From NCBI GenBank assembly GCA_013140715.1, contig JABFSG010000033.1, positions 1 to 64,000 on the forward strand: DNA of 64,000 nucleotides, given 5' to 3'. How positions within the stretch are numbered: position 1 is the first letter of the stretch; every line of letters starts with the position of its first letter. A program made the position numbers and the translations under genes. Under the pieces are notes generated by a model. The model was not told the DNA's origin. It saw only the letters and a program-made list of their open reading frames with translations, and searched no databases. Shown piece by piece: positions 8,007-17,031 of the stretch. The stretch is from Nitrospiraceae bacterium (GTDB lineage Bacteria; Nitrospirota; Nitrospiria; Nitrospirales; Nitrospiraceae).

Positions 8007-9095
8007 CTAAGATGGCGAGGCAGGTGGGTCTATTTCAGTCTTGTGATATTCCTCCCGGTAGATCTGCATGCTGGTCATCAAGAGACTCACCAGTACCGGC
8101 CCGACGAAGAGCCCGATGAGACCGTAGAGCGCCAGCCCGCCGAGGACGCTGAATACGAGGAAGAGCACAGGAATCTGAACCGCCTGTCCGATCAGCCAAG
8201 GCCGAAGAAACTGGTCGATCATCGACACCACGCCGATGCCCCAACCCAACATGGCCAACGCTTTCCAGAAAGGCCCGACTGAAAAGAAATAGAGCACGAT
8301 CGGGCCCCATACCAAGGCGGTTCCACCGAAGGGAAGCGGCGCAAGAATCACCGTCACCGCCGTCAATACGACCGGGAAAGGCACTCCGAGGGCTACATAG
8401 GCCAGCCCTGCCAGGAGTCCTTGTACGATTGCAGTCACGCCGATCCCCTTCACCACAGCACGAACGGTCTGATCCATACGATCGACGATCCGTTCCTTAT
8501 GGGACGCTTCCAGTGGAATCACGTCCTGGAGAGATGCTAACCACTGTTTCCCATCCTTGAAGAGAAAAAACAGCGCGAAGAGCATGAGGAAGAAATCCGT
8601 CACCAACAAAAAGACGTTCTTCAGCAGATCGCCCACCTGATCGAGAAAGAAACGGGTCAAGAAACTCGCAGCCGAGAGAAGCCCCTGCTCCAGGGAGTCG
8701 GGCGTCAACAACGTACTGCTCCCCATGCGATCGAGGAGTCCTCCGATGATGGGCCAGGTGCGCACTTGTTCCGGCAGCGTATGGAGCGCTCCGCTCGCGA
8801 TCCATTCGCGAATGGTCTCTTCGGCCGCACTGGCTTCTTGGGCCAGTAACACTCCCATCATCGAGATCGGAACCACCACGAGGGCCAGAACCAAGAGAGT
8901 CAGACAGGAGGCCGACAGGACCTCCCGGCCTCGAAGGAACGATGTGAAGCGTACGTGCAGTGGAAACGTGAGGTGGGCCAGGAGCGCAGCCCAGAGTACC
9001 GGGAAGAGAAACGGCCGAAACATCAGGGCGATCTGATAGAGGAGCAACAGAAGGAGCGCAAAAAACACGGCGGTGAAGAGCTGCGGCTTCGTCAT
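8007..9095 (-). CDS. AI-2E family (PerM/YdiK-like) membrane transporter
   Basis: 362 residues, strongly hydrophobic, with an N-terminal membrane hairpin (LFTAVFFALLLLLLY), a soluble middle part and a C-terminal bundle with VFSVLGGLALYGLIGLFVGP, the family's most conserved segment. Members are homotrimeric permeases variously implicated in autoinducer-2, auxin or Na+/H+ transport; the substrate here is unknown. The stop lies next to an F-type hairpin. Confidence 0.85.
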   Translation of the reverse strand: MTKPQLFTAVFFALLLLLLYQIALMFRPFLFPVLWAALLAHLTFPLHVRFTSFLRGREVLSASCLTLLVLALVVVPISMMGVLLAQEASAAEETIREWIASGALHTLPEQVRTWPIIGGLLDRMGSSTLLTPDSLEQGLLSAASFLTRFFLDQVGDLLKNVFLLVTDFFLMLFALFFLFKDGKQWLASLQDVIPLEASHKERIVDRMDQTVRAVVKGIGVTAIVQGLLAGLAYVALGVPFPVVLTAVTVILAPLPFGGTALVWGPIVLYFFSVGPFWKALAMLGWGIGVVSMIDQFLRPWLIGQAVQIPVLFLVFSVLGGLALYGLIGLFVGPVLVSLLMTSMQIYREEYHKTEIDPPASPS

Positions 9096-9134
9096 GGACT
9101 GGACAGGAACAGAAGAGAACCGATCGCCCTATCG

Positions 9135-9590
9135 CTATCGGCGCGCGTCGCCGCTGGCCTCTTTATCGAACACCACAACCTGCTTGGCTCTGTGTGCGGA
9201 GATGTCGCTGACACCACCCGGCAACTTTGGAAGCTCGTCGGTCCAGGCAGTCACCCCCATGTCCGTCACACCTTGGAGCTTGGCGCCTTCTTCCACGATA
9301 AGCACCGGCGTCAGCACTTCTCCGATCAGCGTCGCCGTCTTCATCAAGTGGACTCGTTCATTCGCCATGACCTTCGCTTTGATGCGACCGCTGCTGACAA
9401 CCGCGCCGGCCGTAATCGTTCCCTGCACCAGTCCATCCTCGCCGATAATGACCTGCCCCTTGGTCTGGATGTCGCCATCGAGACGACCGTCGATCCGCAC
9501 CGTCCCTTCAACATGAATCTCGCCCCTCAATACCACGCCTTTGGCCAAGAGGGTAATGTTGTCGTCCCCGGCAAAGCTATTACTCTTCAT
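9135..9590 (-). CDS. bactofilin
   Basis: 151 residues. A short polar N-terminus is followed by the repetitive right-handed beta-helix of bactofilins (GEIHVEGTVRIDGRLDGDI, then TKGQVIIGEDGLVQG). Bactofilins are polymer-forming cytoskeletal proteins that scaffold cell-wall enzymes or polar structures. The gene lies between a permease gene and PBP1B on the same strand, so a cell-wall role is plausible. A purine-rich stretch AAGGGGGGATG precedes the ATG. Confidence 0.9.
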   Translation of the reverse strand: MKSNSFAGDDNITLLAKGVVLRGEIHVEGTVRIDGRLDGDIQTKGQVIIGEDGLVQGTITAGAVVSSGRIKAKVMANERVHLMKTATLIGEVLTPVLIVEEGAKLQGVTDMGVTAWTDELPKLPGGVSDISAHRAKQVVVFDKEASGDARR

Positions 9591-9653
9591 GCGGCATCCC
9601 CCCTTTTATATCCGGCCGTTCAGGGCAGCTTACACTATTCCTCTTCGTGAGTC

Positions 9654-11948
9654 CTAGGAGAATCCAAATGTGTGCCTAAGCCGTTCCCATATTCCCCCTC
9701 CATGCACCTCGCAGTAGACGGTCGGCTCCGTGCCTTCAATGAAGACCTCCGAGACCTGCTCAGGACACTGCGACGTTGCCAATTGCCCCGTCTTCGGATC
9801 GATGGTACGGGTGACCACACCGGTCGGCATCACGAATGCCGGGACATTGGGTGGAATGATCCGGCGAGCCAGATCTATCCAAATCGGCAAAGCCGCCTGC
9901 GACCCAGTGAGACGCAGAGAACGCTCATCGTCGAATCCCACCCAGACCCCGATCACCAGATCGGATGTGTAGCCGACAAACCAGGCATCTCGATAGCCGT
10001 CGGTTGTGCCGGTTTTTCCTGCCACCGTGCCCTGGAGCCCAAGCACTCTCGCTTTACTCGCCGTACCCCGCTGGATGACGCCTTCGAGGAGCGTCGTCAA
10101 CACATAAGCCCCCTGAGGCGACGTCGCTTGTTGCCGATCCGGCGTGTCATTCCAAATGACATCTCCCTGTCGATCTCTGGTCGATCTCACCGCAGTCGGT
10201 TTGACAGCGATCCCTCCGTTGGCGATCGCTCCGTATGCCGCCGTGATTTCCAACAACGATACAGAGGAACTGCCCAACGCCACAGACGAAAGATCCTCGC
10301 CGATCGCACTTGTCACGCCAAGACGGTGCAACAGCTGCACGATCGGCTTGGTCCCTACAGTCTTGGCTGCCTGCACCGCCGGCACATTGAGCGACTGTTC
10401 CAACGCATTCCGTACCGTAATAGGTCCATGGAATTGCTTGTCGTAATTCTGTGGAGACCAGGGACCGGTCCCCGACTCAAAGGTGACCGGTTCGTCCGCC
10501 AACAGACTCGCCGCCGTCAACTGGCCGGCTTGCCCCTCACGGGCCGCTTCCAACGCCGCAAGATAGACGAAGGGTTTGAAGAGGGAACCCGGTTGCCGCC
10601 GTGCCTGAAGGACACGGTTGAACTGACTCCGCCGATAGTCCCGCCCTCCGACCAACGCCAACATCGACCCGGTCTTGGAATCGAGTACCACCACCGCCCC
10701 TTGCACCGGTTCAGCCGACTGGTTGAGATGCGCATAGGTCGTCTCTAACTTTGCCAGTCCCCTCTCCAGCGATTCAGTCGCCGCCTGCTGGATCATCGGA
10801 TCGAGCGTGCTGTCGATCCTCATGCCCTCCGGCAAGGGCACCACGCCAGCCTCTTCCACCTGTCGAAGCACGACATCGACGAAGTAGGGCGCGTCCGTCA
10901 GGCCGTCTTCCGGTGGAGTCACACGCAACGGGGCTTTGGCGGCACGACCCCAGGCCTCTTCCGTCAGAAGACCGATCTCTTTCAGCCGCCGCAATACAAC
11001 ATCGCGCCGCTGCTTCGCCAGCTCAGGATGTTTCGTCGGCGCATAACTGTTGGGCCCCTTGATCAGGCCGGCTACCATCGCAATCTCTTCGACCGTCAAC
11101 TCCTGAAGGGTCTTGCCGAAATAGCGATGGGCTGCCTCGCTCACTCCGTAGATCGACACGAATCCCGCCTGCCCGAGATAAATTTCGTTCAGATAGCTCT
11201 CCAGGATACTCTGCTTCGAATACTTCACCTCCAGAACCAGCGCCGCCAGGGCCTCCTTGAACTTTCGTCCCATGGTCCTCTGCGGCGAGTAAAAGAGATT
11301 CTTCGCCAACTGCTGCGTAATCGTGCTGCCGCCCTGCACCACCCCCCCCTTCGTGAAATTGGTCCAGAGCGCCCGACCCACCGCAACCGGATCGATACCG
11401 AAATGGGAATAGAACCGGCGGTCTTCGATGGTCAAGACCGTCTCGATGATCTGTGGAGGAATCTGCGCCAACGGAATCCATTCTCGCACTTGGCGCGACT
11501 CACCCCGCACACCGCTCAGCAGTTCCGGCTCCAGAAAGATGGAAAAGAGCGGGGTGCCCTCTAGCGGAGACAGGACATCCGTCACACGCCCCTGATCCAG
11601 CGGCAACGTCACCATCGTCGCGCCGACGTGGGCCTCCGGCTGCGGGTGGAGATAAATCGTCAGAGACTCCTCCGTCAACAGATAGTCGCCGGAAGCCTGC
11701 ATCGTCTTCACTTGTCGATAGCCCAGTCGCTGCAACCGCTCGAGCAGGTGGCTCTGCACAAGCGGGAGATCCGGTTTCAGCTGAAAGGGTCCGCTATACA
11801 GGCGCAGAGGAGGGTGGTCATCGCTCTTGGGCAGCTCCAGAAAGGTTGCCAAATACGCGCCATAGGCCACAACGACAAGTCCCAGCACGGCAACGATGCC
11901 TGCCAGGACCATGCTTGCGTATGTCACCCAACGGGTCGGTCTATTCAT
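9654..11948 (-). CDS. mrcB: bifunctional penicillin-binding protein 1B
   Basis: 764 residues; polymerises and cross-links peptidoglycan in the periplasm. Order: short cytosolic tail, membrane anchor (MVLAGIVAVLGLVVVAYGAY), a UB2H-like domain (~65-150), the GT51 glycosyltransferase (catalytic glutamate in TIEDRRFYSHFG; GGSTITQQLAKN) and a class A transpeptidase with SxxK (GSLFKPF), SxN (SLN) and KTGTT motifs. The UB2H module points to PBP1B rather than PBP1A; in E. coli it binds the activator LpoB, of which I see no homologue here. Length is normal. Confidence 0.95.
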   Translation of the reverse strand: MNRPTRWVTYASMVLAGIVAVLGLVVVAYGAYLATFLELPKSDDHPPLRLYSGPFQLKPDLPLVQSHLLERLQRLGYRQVKTMQASGDYLLTEESLTIYLHPQPEAHVGATMVTLPLDQGRVTDVLSPLEGTPLFSIFLEPELLSGVRGESRQVREWIPLAQIPPQIIETVLTIEDRRFYSHFGIDPVAVGRALWTNFTKGGVVQGGSTITQQLAKNLFYSPQRTMGRKFKEALAALVLEVKYSKQSILESYLNEIYLGQAGFVSIYGVSEAAHRYFGKTLQELTVEEIAMVAGLIKGPNSYAPTKHPELAKQRRDVVLRRLKEIGLLTEEAWGRAAKAPLRVTPPEDGLTDAPYFVDVVLRQVEEAGVVPLPEGMRIDSTLDPMIQQAATESLERGLAKLETTYAHLNQSAEPVQGAVVVLDSKTGSMLALVGGRDYRRSQFNRVLQARRQPGSLFKPFVYLAALEAAREGQAGQLTAASLLADEPVTFESGTGPWSPQNYDKQFHGPITVRNALEQSLNVPAVQAAKTVGTKPIVQLLHRLGVTSAIGEDLSSVALGSSSVSLLEITAAYGAIANGGIAVKPTAVRSTRDRQGDVIWNDTPDRQQATSPQGAYVLTTLLEGVIQRGTASKARVLGLQGTVAGKTGTTDGYRDAWFVGYTSDLVIGVWVGFDDERSLRLTGSQAALPIWIDLARRIIPPNVPAFVMPTGVVTRTIDPKTGQLATSQCPEQVSEVFIEGTEPTVYCEVHGGGIWERLRHTFGFS

Positions 11949-11990
11949 AATTCTGGGATATCACTACAGCATAACCAGACAAGCGGAACT

Positions 11991-12079
11991 GTTTATTTGG
12001 TTATTTGGTTTGTTTCGTTTATTTGGTTGAACCAGACTAACCAGATAAACCAAAAAAACCAAACAAACGAAAGCAACCA
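11991..12079. repeat. F-type hairpin repeat
   Basis: Long imperfect inverted repeat: GGTTTGTTTCGTTTATTTGG on the left, CCAGATAAACC ... CCAAACAAACG on the right, around a short GAACCAGAC loop. It lies between the end of the symporter gene and the 5' side of mrcB. Confidence 0.8.
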
Positions 12080-12087
12080 GTTTGTTT

Positions 12088-13506
12088 TCACACTTCGTGC
12101 GTTCCAATCTTCTGAGGCAGCAGCGAGCCGACGATCATCCCCACCGTAGCTAAGAGAAATCCGGTCAGTTGAGGATGCCAGAGCGAATCGGGAGAACCGA
12201 ACAATTCCAACCCCACCCACGTGATCAATCCTGCTGCAAAAGCGCACAAGGCCCCTTGCGTCGTCGCGCGGGACCAAAAGAGCCCGGCAGCGAGCGGCAC
12301 GAAGGCCGTCACCAGCGTTACACTGTAGGTGTTCACCACCAACGTATAGATGCTGGAGCTGGAAGTAAGTGCGATGGCCAGGACCAGGGCGGCAAAGACG
12401 ACCACGACCAGCCTCATGACCCGCAGAAACTCCCCATCGCTGAGACGAGGCAGCATCCCCTTGATCACATTTTCGCTCAGCATCACCGACGGCGCTAGCA
12501 ACGTCGCACTGGCACAACTCATCACCGCTGAAAGGACGGCCCCGAAAAAGACGATCTGCGCCAGGACCGGTGTATGCTGCATGATTAAGGTCGGCAACAC
12601 CAGTTGAGAATCCTGGTCGAGCAGCGTCGTGAACAGAGCCGGATCGACCAGCGTCGCCGCATAGGCGAGAAACATCGGCACAAAACAGAAGCAGAAGTAG
12701 AGCCCCCCGCCCAGGACCGATCCACGCACCGCAGTCCGTTCATCTTTGGCCGAGGTGACTCGCTGGAATACGTCTTGTTGAGGGATCGAGCCCAACATCA
12801 TCGTGATCCAGGCCCCGATAAAAGGAACCCACGCGGCGAAAGTGGGAGGTGGAAAGAAATCCAATTTGCCTGCTGCAGCCGCATGGTCAATCACAACACC
12901 CACTCCCCCCACCAGTCCGCTGACGATCGACGCGATATAGAGGAGCCCTCCCATGATCACAGAGATTTGGACAAAGTCTAAAATGGCAACGGAAAACATG
13001 CCGCCAAAGGTCGTATAGACCAGAACGATCACCGCTCCGATCACCATCCCGACCGGCTGGCTGACTGCGCCATCTGTGACCACGTTCAGCACAAGTCCGA
13101 ACACTTTGAACTGCGCCGCTACCCATCCGAGATAGGAGGCAGCGATACAGACGGCGCAGAGCACCTCGACAAGGCGGTTGTACCTCAGACGGTAGAAGTC
13201 GCCGACGGTCAGGAGGTTCAGCCGGTAGAAACGAGGAGCAAAGAACAGGCCAACCAGGATCAAGCAGAGGCTCGAGCCAAAAGGATCGGCTACGACGCCC
13301 CGTAACCCTTCCTTCGCAAACGTGGCAGAAATTCCGAGTACGGCCTCCGCGCCAAACCAGGTGGCAAAAACTGTGGCAATCACGACCGGCAGCGGCAAGC
13401 TTCGGCCTGCCACAGCAAAATCCTTCGCTGTATGGACCCTCCTGGCCGCAGCCAGCCCGATCCCCACCGACAGGAGTAAATAAATTGTGACGAAGCCAAG
13501 AATCAT
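12088..13506 (-). CDS. sodium:solute symporter (SSS family)
   Basis: 472 residues with about 13 predicted membrane helices. N-terminal signature: RRVHTAKDFAVAGRSLP, then FATWFGAEAVLGISA, the unwound TM1 region of LeuT-fold symporters; YTTFGGMFSVAILDFVQ is the TM5 region. The close group (PutP/panthothenate/urea-like) imports organic solutes with Na+, but the substrate cannot be told. The gene stands alone on its strand and is flanked by an F and an E repeat. Confidence 0.88.
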   Translation of the reverse strand: MILGFVTIYLLLSVGIGLAAARRVHTAKDFAVAGRSLPLPVVIATVFATWFGAEAVLGISATFAKEGLRGVVADPFGSSLCLILVGLFFAPRFYRLNLLTVGDFYRLRYNRLVEVLCAVCIAASYLGWVAAQFKVFGLVLNVVTDGAVSQPVGMVIGAVIVLVYTTFGGMFSVAILDFVQISVIMGGLLYIASIVSGLVGGVGVVIDHAAAAGKLDFFPPPTFAAWVPFIGAWITMMLGSIPQQDVFQRVTSAKDERTAVRGSVLGGGLYFCFCFVPMFLAYAATLVDPALFTTLLDQDSQLVLPTLIMQHTPVLAQIVFFGAVLSAVMSCASATLLAPSVMLSENVIKGMLPRLSDGEFLRVMRLVVVVFAALVLAIALTSSSSIYTLVVNTYSVTLVTAFVPLAAGLFWSRATTQGALCAFAAGLITWVGLELFGSPDSLWHPQLTGFLLATVGMIVGSLLPQKIGTHEV

Positions 13507-13553
13507 GCGGATGGTTCAGGCATAGGTGTGGACGGATTCTAGCAGGTGGGGGC

Positions 13554-13648
13554 GGGGGTGGCCAGGTGCCCTTCTTGCTCGCAGAACGCGCACGGTGAAA
13601 CGGTGCTCATTCGATGCGCGCAGTGAAGGGCAGCCTCGGCCACTCCCT
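13554..13648. repeat. E-type hairpin repeat
   Basis: Arms GGTGGCCAGGTGCCCTTC and GAAGGGCAGCCTCGGCCAC pair; the core TTGCTCGCAGAAC...TTCGATGCGCGCAG is the same as in the interrupted copy at 29945-30168. It lies in the 13507-13829 gap, which shows no convincing gene. Confidence 0.75.
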
Positions 13649-13829
13649 TGAACGAGAATTTTTGATGGCGCAGAAAAGGAAACCAGAGCCCCTTGCCCAG
13701 GCTGATGACATGTTAGTGGAAGTTTTGCCCTGTTCGGGAGAGCGATATCGAACAGAGTGCTGGATAAACATGAGCCATTTCAGCAGACTCGGTCGCAGTG
13801 GGTTACTGACGCTGCGGGGCAAAGGACCT

Positions 13830-14069
13830 ACGGTAAAATTCACTAAATACTTCGAGTTTATTCGCCAGCGGCCTGATCGTTAGATCATTCGTGATGAATG
13901 GATCGAACGGGCGATTAAAAGTCCAGTGAAGGAAATCGTGCAGAAGGACGGGCGTATTCGTCGCTGGGTTTCAATTGAAGAGATGGAAAACAGATTCTTG
14001 CGGGTTGTGATACTGCCGGATGGCAAAACTGTCCACAACGCCTTCTTTGACAGGAGATTCAAACCATGA
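13830..14069 (+). pseudogene. broken small gene paired with DUF2283 (in-frame TAG)
   Basis: The frame reads VKFTKYFEFIRQRPDR, then TAG (13881-13883), then IIRDEWIERAIKSPVKEIVQ ... LPDGKTVHNAFFDRRFKP and TGA at 14067-14069. From memory this is the ~78-residue family (DUF4258-like) often found directly before DUF2283 genes. Homology continues on both sides of the stop. The expected start also looks lost: AAAGGA is followed six nt on by ACG (13830-13832) where ATG would be expected. The 3' end overlaps the DUF2283 start by ATGA. I call it a pseudogene; a restart after the TAG is possible but would lack the N-terminus. Confidence 0.75.
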
Positions 14070-14263
14070 CGATCAAGTATTTTCAGGACACCGACACGCT
14101 CCACATAGAATTTAAAGCGGCGGAAGTGGCAGAGACCAGGGATCTCGATGAGAACACACAACTCGATATCGACAAGGATGGAAATATCTGCGCCATGACC
14201 ATTGAACATGCGCGTGATCGAGCGGATATTCCACATTTTTCTTTCGAGCAGATTGCATCCTGA
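14066..14263 (+). CDS. DUF2283 domain protein (putative antitoxin-like partner)
   Basis: 65 residues. IKYFQDTDTLHIEF, ETRDLDENTQLDIDKDG and CAMTIEHA are the hallmarks of DUF2283 proteins. Function is not established; these small proteins often accompany a DUF4258-like gene in toxin-antitoxin-like pairs. The start codon overlaps the stop of the broken upstream partner, so expression was probably coupled. With its partner inactivated, this looks like an orphan left after decay. Confidence 0.85.
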   Translation: MTIKYFQDTDTLHIEFKAAEVAETRDLDENTQLDIDKDGNICAMTIEHARDRADIPHFSFEQIAS

Positions 14264-14410
14264 CAAAGGCAGGACATCGGCGGGAGAGAAAACGGGAACA
14301 TGCTCAACTTCTGAAGGCATAAGAACGTAGACGCGAGCTTTCAGCCCATCGGTCGGTCATAAAAATAGTAACAACGTAGAATCTCTCTTTGTTTTCTACA
14401 TTGCCTTCCA

Positions 14411-14507
14411 GGGATGAGCGCTGATTGATCTTCCACTGCGCGCGTCCAACGAGGGGAGTCTTCGACCGCGCGTTGCGCGAGCACAGAAGATCATCAGGGC
14501 CCATCCC
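14411..14507. repeat. E-type hairpin repeat, standard core
   Basis: Arms GGGATGAGCGCTGATTGATC (from 14411) and GATCATCAGGGCCCATCCC (to 14507) pair. The core CTGCGCGCGTCCAACGAGG ... CCGCGCGTTGCGCGAGCA is shared with four other copies. It fills most of the 14264-14615 gap; I see nothing else there. Confidence 0.8.
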
Positions 14508-14615
14508 TTTCTCTGTTCCGCGAGCACGAGGACGGCCAGGCTACCCATATCCCCCTATTCTCCTTAGCAATCTTGTGTTAGCCTGTAATCGATAATCTCA
14601 ACCAGGGGGAAGCCG

Positions 14616-15110
14616 ATGAGCGAACACGCAAATTTCCGCCCTGACTCCTCTCGGAACACAAGAGGCCTCTGGCCACAACTTTTCATCGGAGCGATCGGGA
14701 TCGGACTGTTGCTGGCCGGACTACCGGCCTACGCGGGTGAATCGCAGACACCGTGGGAATGTTCGAATTATAGCGGCGAGGCCCATACCCGTTGTTTGGA
14801 GGTCTTCGTCGAGACGCAACGAGACCAGATCGCGGCACTCCAAGGAAAGGTGCAAGCCCAGCAGGAGACTGCCAATCAACTAAAAGCCCAGCTCGACCGC
14901 CAGGCCTCTTCGAATGCCGGCCTGCAACGCCGGCTGGCACAACCACCAATCGTTGTACAAACAGCCCCTCCCTTCTACGGCTATCCCTCCGTGGGACTCG
15001 GATTCTCCTTTGGAAGCTCTTGGAACTATGGGCCGTCACTTTTTTATAGCCCCTATGCCTACGGCCCAAGCTTCTTCTACGGATCGCACCATCGGGGCCA
15101 CCGGTGGTAA
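14616..15110 (+). CDS. secreted coiled-coil protein with Tyr/Gly/Phe-rich tail
   Basis: 164 residues, not recognised. An N-terminal hydrophobic stretch near residues 23-43 (LFIGAIGIGLLLAGLPAYAG) looks like a signal peptide with an unusually long polar leader. A heptad-like helix follows (VFVETQRDQIAALQGKVQAQ to about residue 105), then a low-complexity tail (GLGFSFGSSWNYGPSLFYSP). Two cysteines just after the signal may form a disulfide. Probably an envelope or surface protein. The stop is followed directly by an F-type hairpin. Confidence 0.65.
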   Translation: MSEHANFRPDSSRNTRGLWPQLFIGAIGIGLLLAGLPAYAGESQTPWECSNYSGEAHTRCLEVFVETQRDQIAALQGKVQAQQETANQLKAQLDRQASSNAGLQRRLAQPPIVVQTAPPFYGYPSVGLGFSFGSSWNYGPSLFYSPYAYGPSFFYGSHHRGHRW

Positions 15111-15113
15111 CAA

Positions 15114-15195
15114 CTGGTTTGTTTCGTTTATTTAGTTGATTTAGTTCATCTGGTAGTTTCGTCAACCAAACAAGACAAACCAAATAAACCAAACA
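15114..15195. repeat. F-type hairpin repeat after a stop codon
   Basis: Left words GGTTTGTTTCGTTTATTTAG and right words CAAACAAGACAAACC pair. It starts 3 nt after the stop of the upstream gene. The tail AACGGCCTTCA ... CAGCATCCTGCTA (to 15235) is shared with the F copy at 61285. Confidence 0.8.
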
Positions 15196-15338
15196 ACGGC
15201 CTTCATAGGCAGGCGGACATTTTCAGCATCCTGCTATGAATAATTGTCTTGAGCCCGCCCGCAACATCGCATAGTCTAGAGCAACCTAGGACTTGTGATA
15301 TCAGGTCCGTCGCAGCACATATAAAGAAAGGACCGTTC

Positions 15339-16025
15339 ATGCGCTTTATTATCCTCAGTTTAGTGGCTCTGCTCAGCCTTGGAACGACAACGGCATTCGC
15401 CGGGGCTCCAGAGCCGACAACCGATGAACAAAAAACTCTCTATGCCCTGGGATTAGCCATTAGCCAATCGCTCGGGACCTTCAGCCTGAACGAATCGGAA
15501 CTAGAAATTGTAAAGTCCGGTATCAACGATGGGGTCTTCAAAAAGACCCCTAAAGTCGATCTCCAGACATTCGGCCCCAAGATTCAACAACTGCAACAGG
15601 CCCGCGCCTCGGTCGTTGCCGAAGCGGAAAGCAAAGTAGGGAACGCGTTCCTCGCGAAAGCCGCGTCGGAGTCCGGCGCCAAGAAAACCGAGTCCGGCGC
15701 CATCGTCACGACCATCAAGGAAGGGAATGGCGCAACTCCGAAAGCCACGGATACGGTCAAGGTGCACTATCACGGCACCCTGATCGACGGGACCGTGTTC
15801 GACAGTTCCGTCAAGCGAGGCGAGCCGGCGACGTTCGGCTTGAATCAAGTGATCAAGTGCTGGACGGAAGGAGTGCAACAGATCAAGGTCGGCGGCAAGA
15901 GCAAGTTGGTCTGCCCGGCAAGTCTCGCCTATGGCGAGAGAGGCGCTCCCCCCACGATCAAGCCAGGCGCCACGTTGGTGTTCGAGGTCGAACTCCTGGA
16001 GATCGTCGCCAAGCCAAAGTCATAA
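15339..16025 (+). CDS. periplasmic FKBP-type peptidyl-prolyl isomerase (copy A)
   Basis: 228 residues. The start is set by AAGAAAGG upstream and by the signal peptide [20 protein letters not shown]. An FKBP_N-like helical dimerisation region (~25-115) precedes the isomerase domain (~125-225) with [16 protein letters not shown] and AYGERGAPP. These are the usual pocket tyrosine, Phe-Asp and Ala-Tyr-Gly motifs, so the active site looks intact. Cysteines in IKCW and LVCP may form a disulfide. Resembles FkpA/Mip-type folding helpers. First of a tandem pair with shared leader and terminator sequences. Confidence 0.9.
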   Translation: MRFIILSLVALLSLGTTTAFAGAPEPTTDEQKTLYALGLAISQSLGTFSLNESELEIVKSGINDGVFKKTPKVDLQTFGPKIQQLQQARASVVAEAESKVGNAFLAKAASESGAKKTESGAIVTTIKEGNGATPKATDTVKVHYHGTLIDGTVFDSSVKRGEPATFGLNQVIKCWTEGVQQIKVGGKSKLVCPASLAYGERGAPPTIKPGATLVFEVELLEIVAKPKS

Positions 16026-16063
16026 CTACAGCCAAGTCGTTTCGCACTTCAGTCTTCAGCAGA

Positions 16064-16090
16064 GTCGAGCGGGAGAATGTCCCGCTCGAC
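16064..16090 (+). terminator. hairpin after FKBP copy A
   Basis: GTCGAGCGGGA (16064-16074) and TCCCGCTCGAC (16080-16090) form a perfect 11-bp stem with loop GAATG, 38 nt after the stop. There is no clear U-run, so it may be an RNA 3'-end stabiliser or Rho-assisted terminator. The same hairpin recurs after copy B. Confidence 0.6.
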
Positions 16091-16282
16091 TTCGCCTGGC
16101 ACCCACTCAACAGAAGGTTCATCGAGTCGTGTGAGAACACGCCAATGACAACCACTCCCTGCTCAGACCCATCCATCTAGCAGCAGAGATTCTCGACCCC
16201 GTCGCAACACCGCGTACTCGACACCATTCCAGGACTTGTGGTATCAAATCCGTCCCAGTTACACATAAAGAAAGGACCGCTC

Positions 16283-16972
16283 ATGCGCTTCATTGTATTG
16301 TGTTTAGCAACCCTGCTCGGTCTTGGAACCACGACGGCATTCAGTACTGCTGCAGAACCGACGACCGAAGACCAGAAAACCCTCTATGCCTTAGGATTGG
16401 CCATCAACAAATCGCTCGAGGTCTATACGTTGAATGAAGCTGAATTCGAGCTCGTGAAATCCGGCATCACCGATGGGTTCTCGAAAAAGCCCGCCAAAGT
16501 GGACCTGCAAGCCTATGGTCCGAAAATTCAACAACTGCAACAGACCCGCGCCTCGATCATTGCCGAAGGCGAGAAGAAGTTAGGAGCGGCGTTCCTCACC
16601 AAAGTTTCCGCAGAATCCGGCGCCAAGAAAACCGAGTCCGGCGCCATCCTCGTGACCATCAAGGAAGGAACCGGCGCGACCCCGAAAGTTTCGGACATGG
16701 TAAAGGTGAGTTATGTCGGGACTTTGATCGATGGCACGGTCTTCGACGATACGGCAAAGCAGGGCAGCCCTGTCACACTCGGCATGAATGAAATGAGCAA
16801 GTGCTGGAAGGAAGGGATGCAGCAGATAAAAGTCGGAGGCAAGGGCAAGTTGGTCTGCCCGTCGAGCCTGGCCTATCGAGACAAGGGCCTACCCCCCCTG
16901 ATCAAGCCCGGCGCCACGTTGGTATTCGATATCGAACTCTTGGAGATCACGGGCAAGCAAACGGCACAGTAA
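16283..16972 (+). CDS. periplasmic FKBP-type protein, diverged active site (copy B)
   Basis: 229 residues, clearly paralogous to the gene just upstream across the whole length (signal MRFIVLCLATLLGLGTTTAF, helical FKBP_N region, isomerase domain). Pocket motifs differ: VHYHG became VSYVG, FDSS became FDDT, and AYGERGAPP became AYRDKGLPP, replacing the conserved glycine after the pocket tyrosine by arginine. It may keep chaperone activity with reduced isomerase activity. The paired cysteines (SKCW, LVCP) are conserved. The start follows the same AAGAAAGGACCG motif as copy A. Confidence 0.88.
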   Translation: MRFIVLCLATLLGLGTTTAFSTAAEPTTEDQKTLYALGLAINKSLEVYTLNEAEFELVKSGITDGFSKKPAKVDLQAYGPKIQQLQQTRASIIAEGEKKLGAAFLTKVSAESGAKKTESGAILVTIKEGTGATPKVSDMVKVSYVGTLIDGTVFDDTAKQGSPVTLGMNEMSKCWKEGMQQIKVGGKGKLVCPSSLAYRDKGLPPLIKPGATLVFDIELLEITGKQTAQ

Positions 16973-16982
16973 CTCTCAGCAG

Positions 16983-17009
16983 GTCGAGCGGGAGAATGTC
17001 CCGCTTGAC
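16983..17009. terminator. hairpin after FKBP copy B, between convergent genes
   Basis: GTCGAGCGGGA (16983-16993), loop GAATG, TCCCGCTTGAC (16999-17009): the same hairpin as after copy A with one G-U change in the stem. It sits between FKBP copy B and the convergent copB. Confidence 0.6.
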
Positions 17010-17031
17010 CTTGTGGTCGCTCTGGTCTTGT

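Noticed and set aside
9672-10748. 358-codon plus-strand frame opposite mrcB
   Set aside because: Shadow of PBP1B, whose catalytic motifs are complete on the minus strand.
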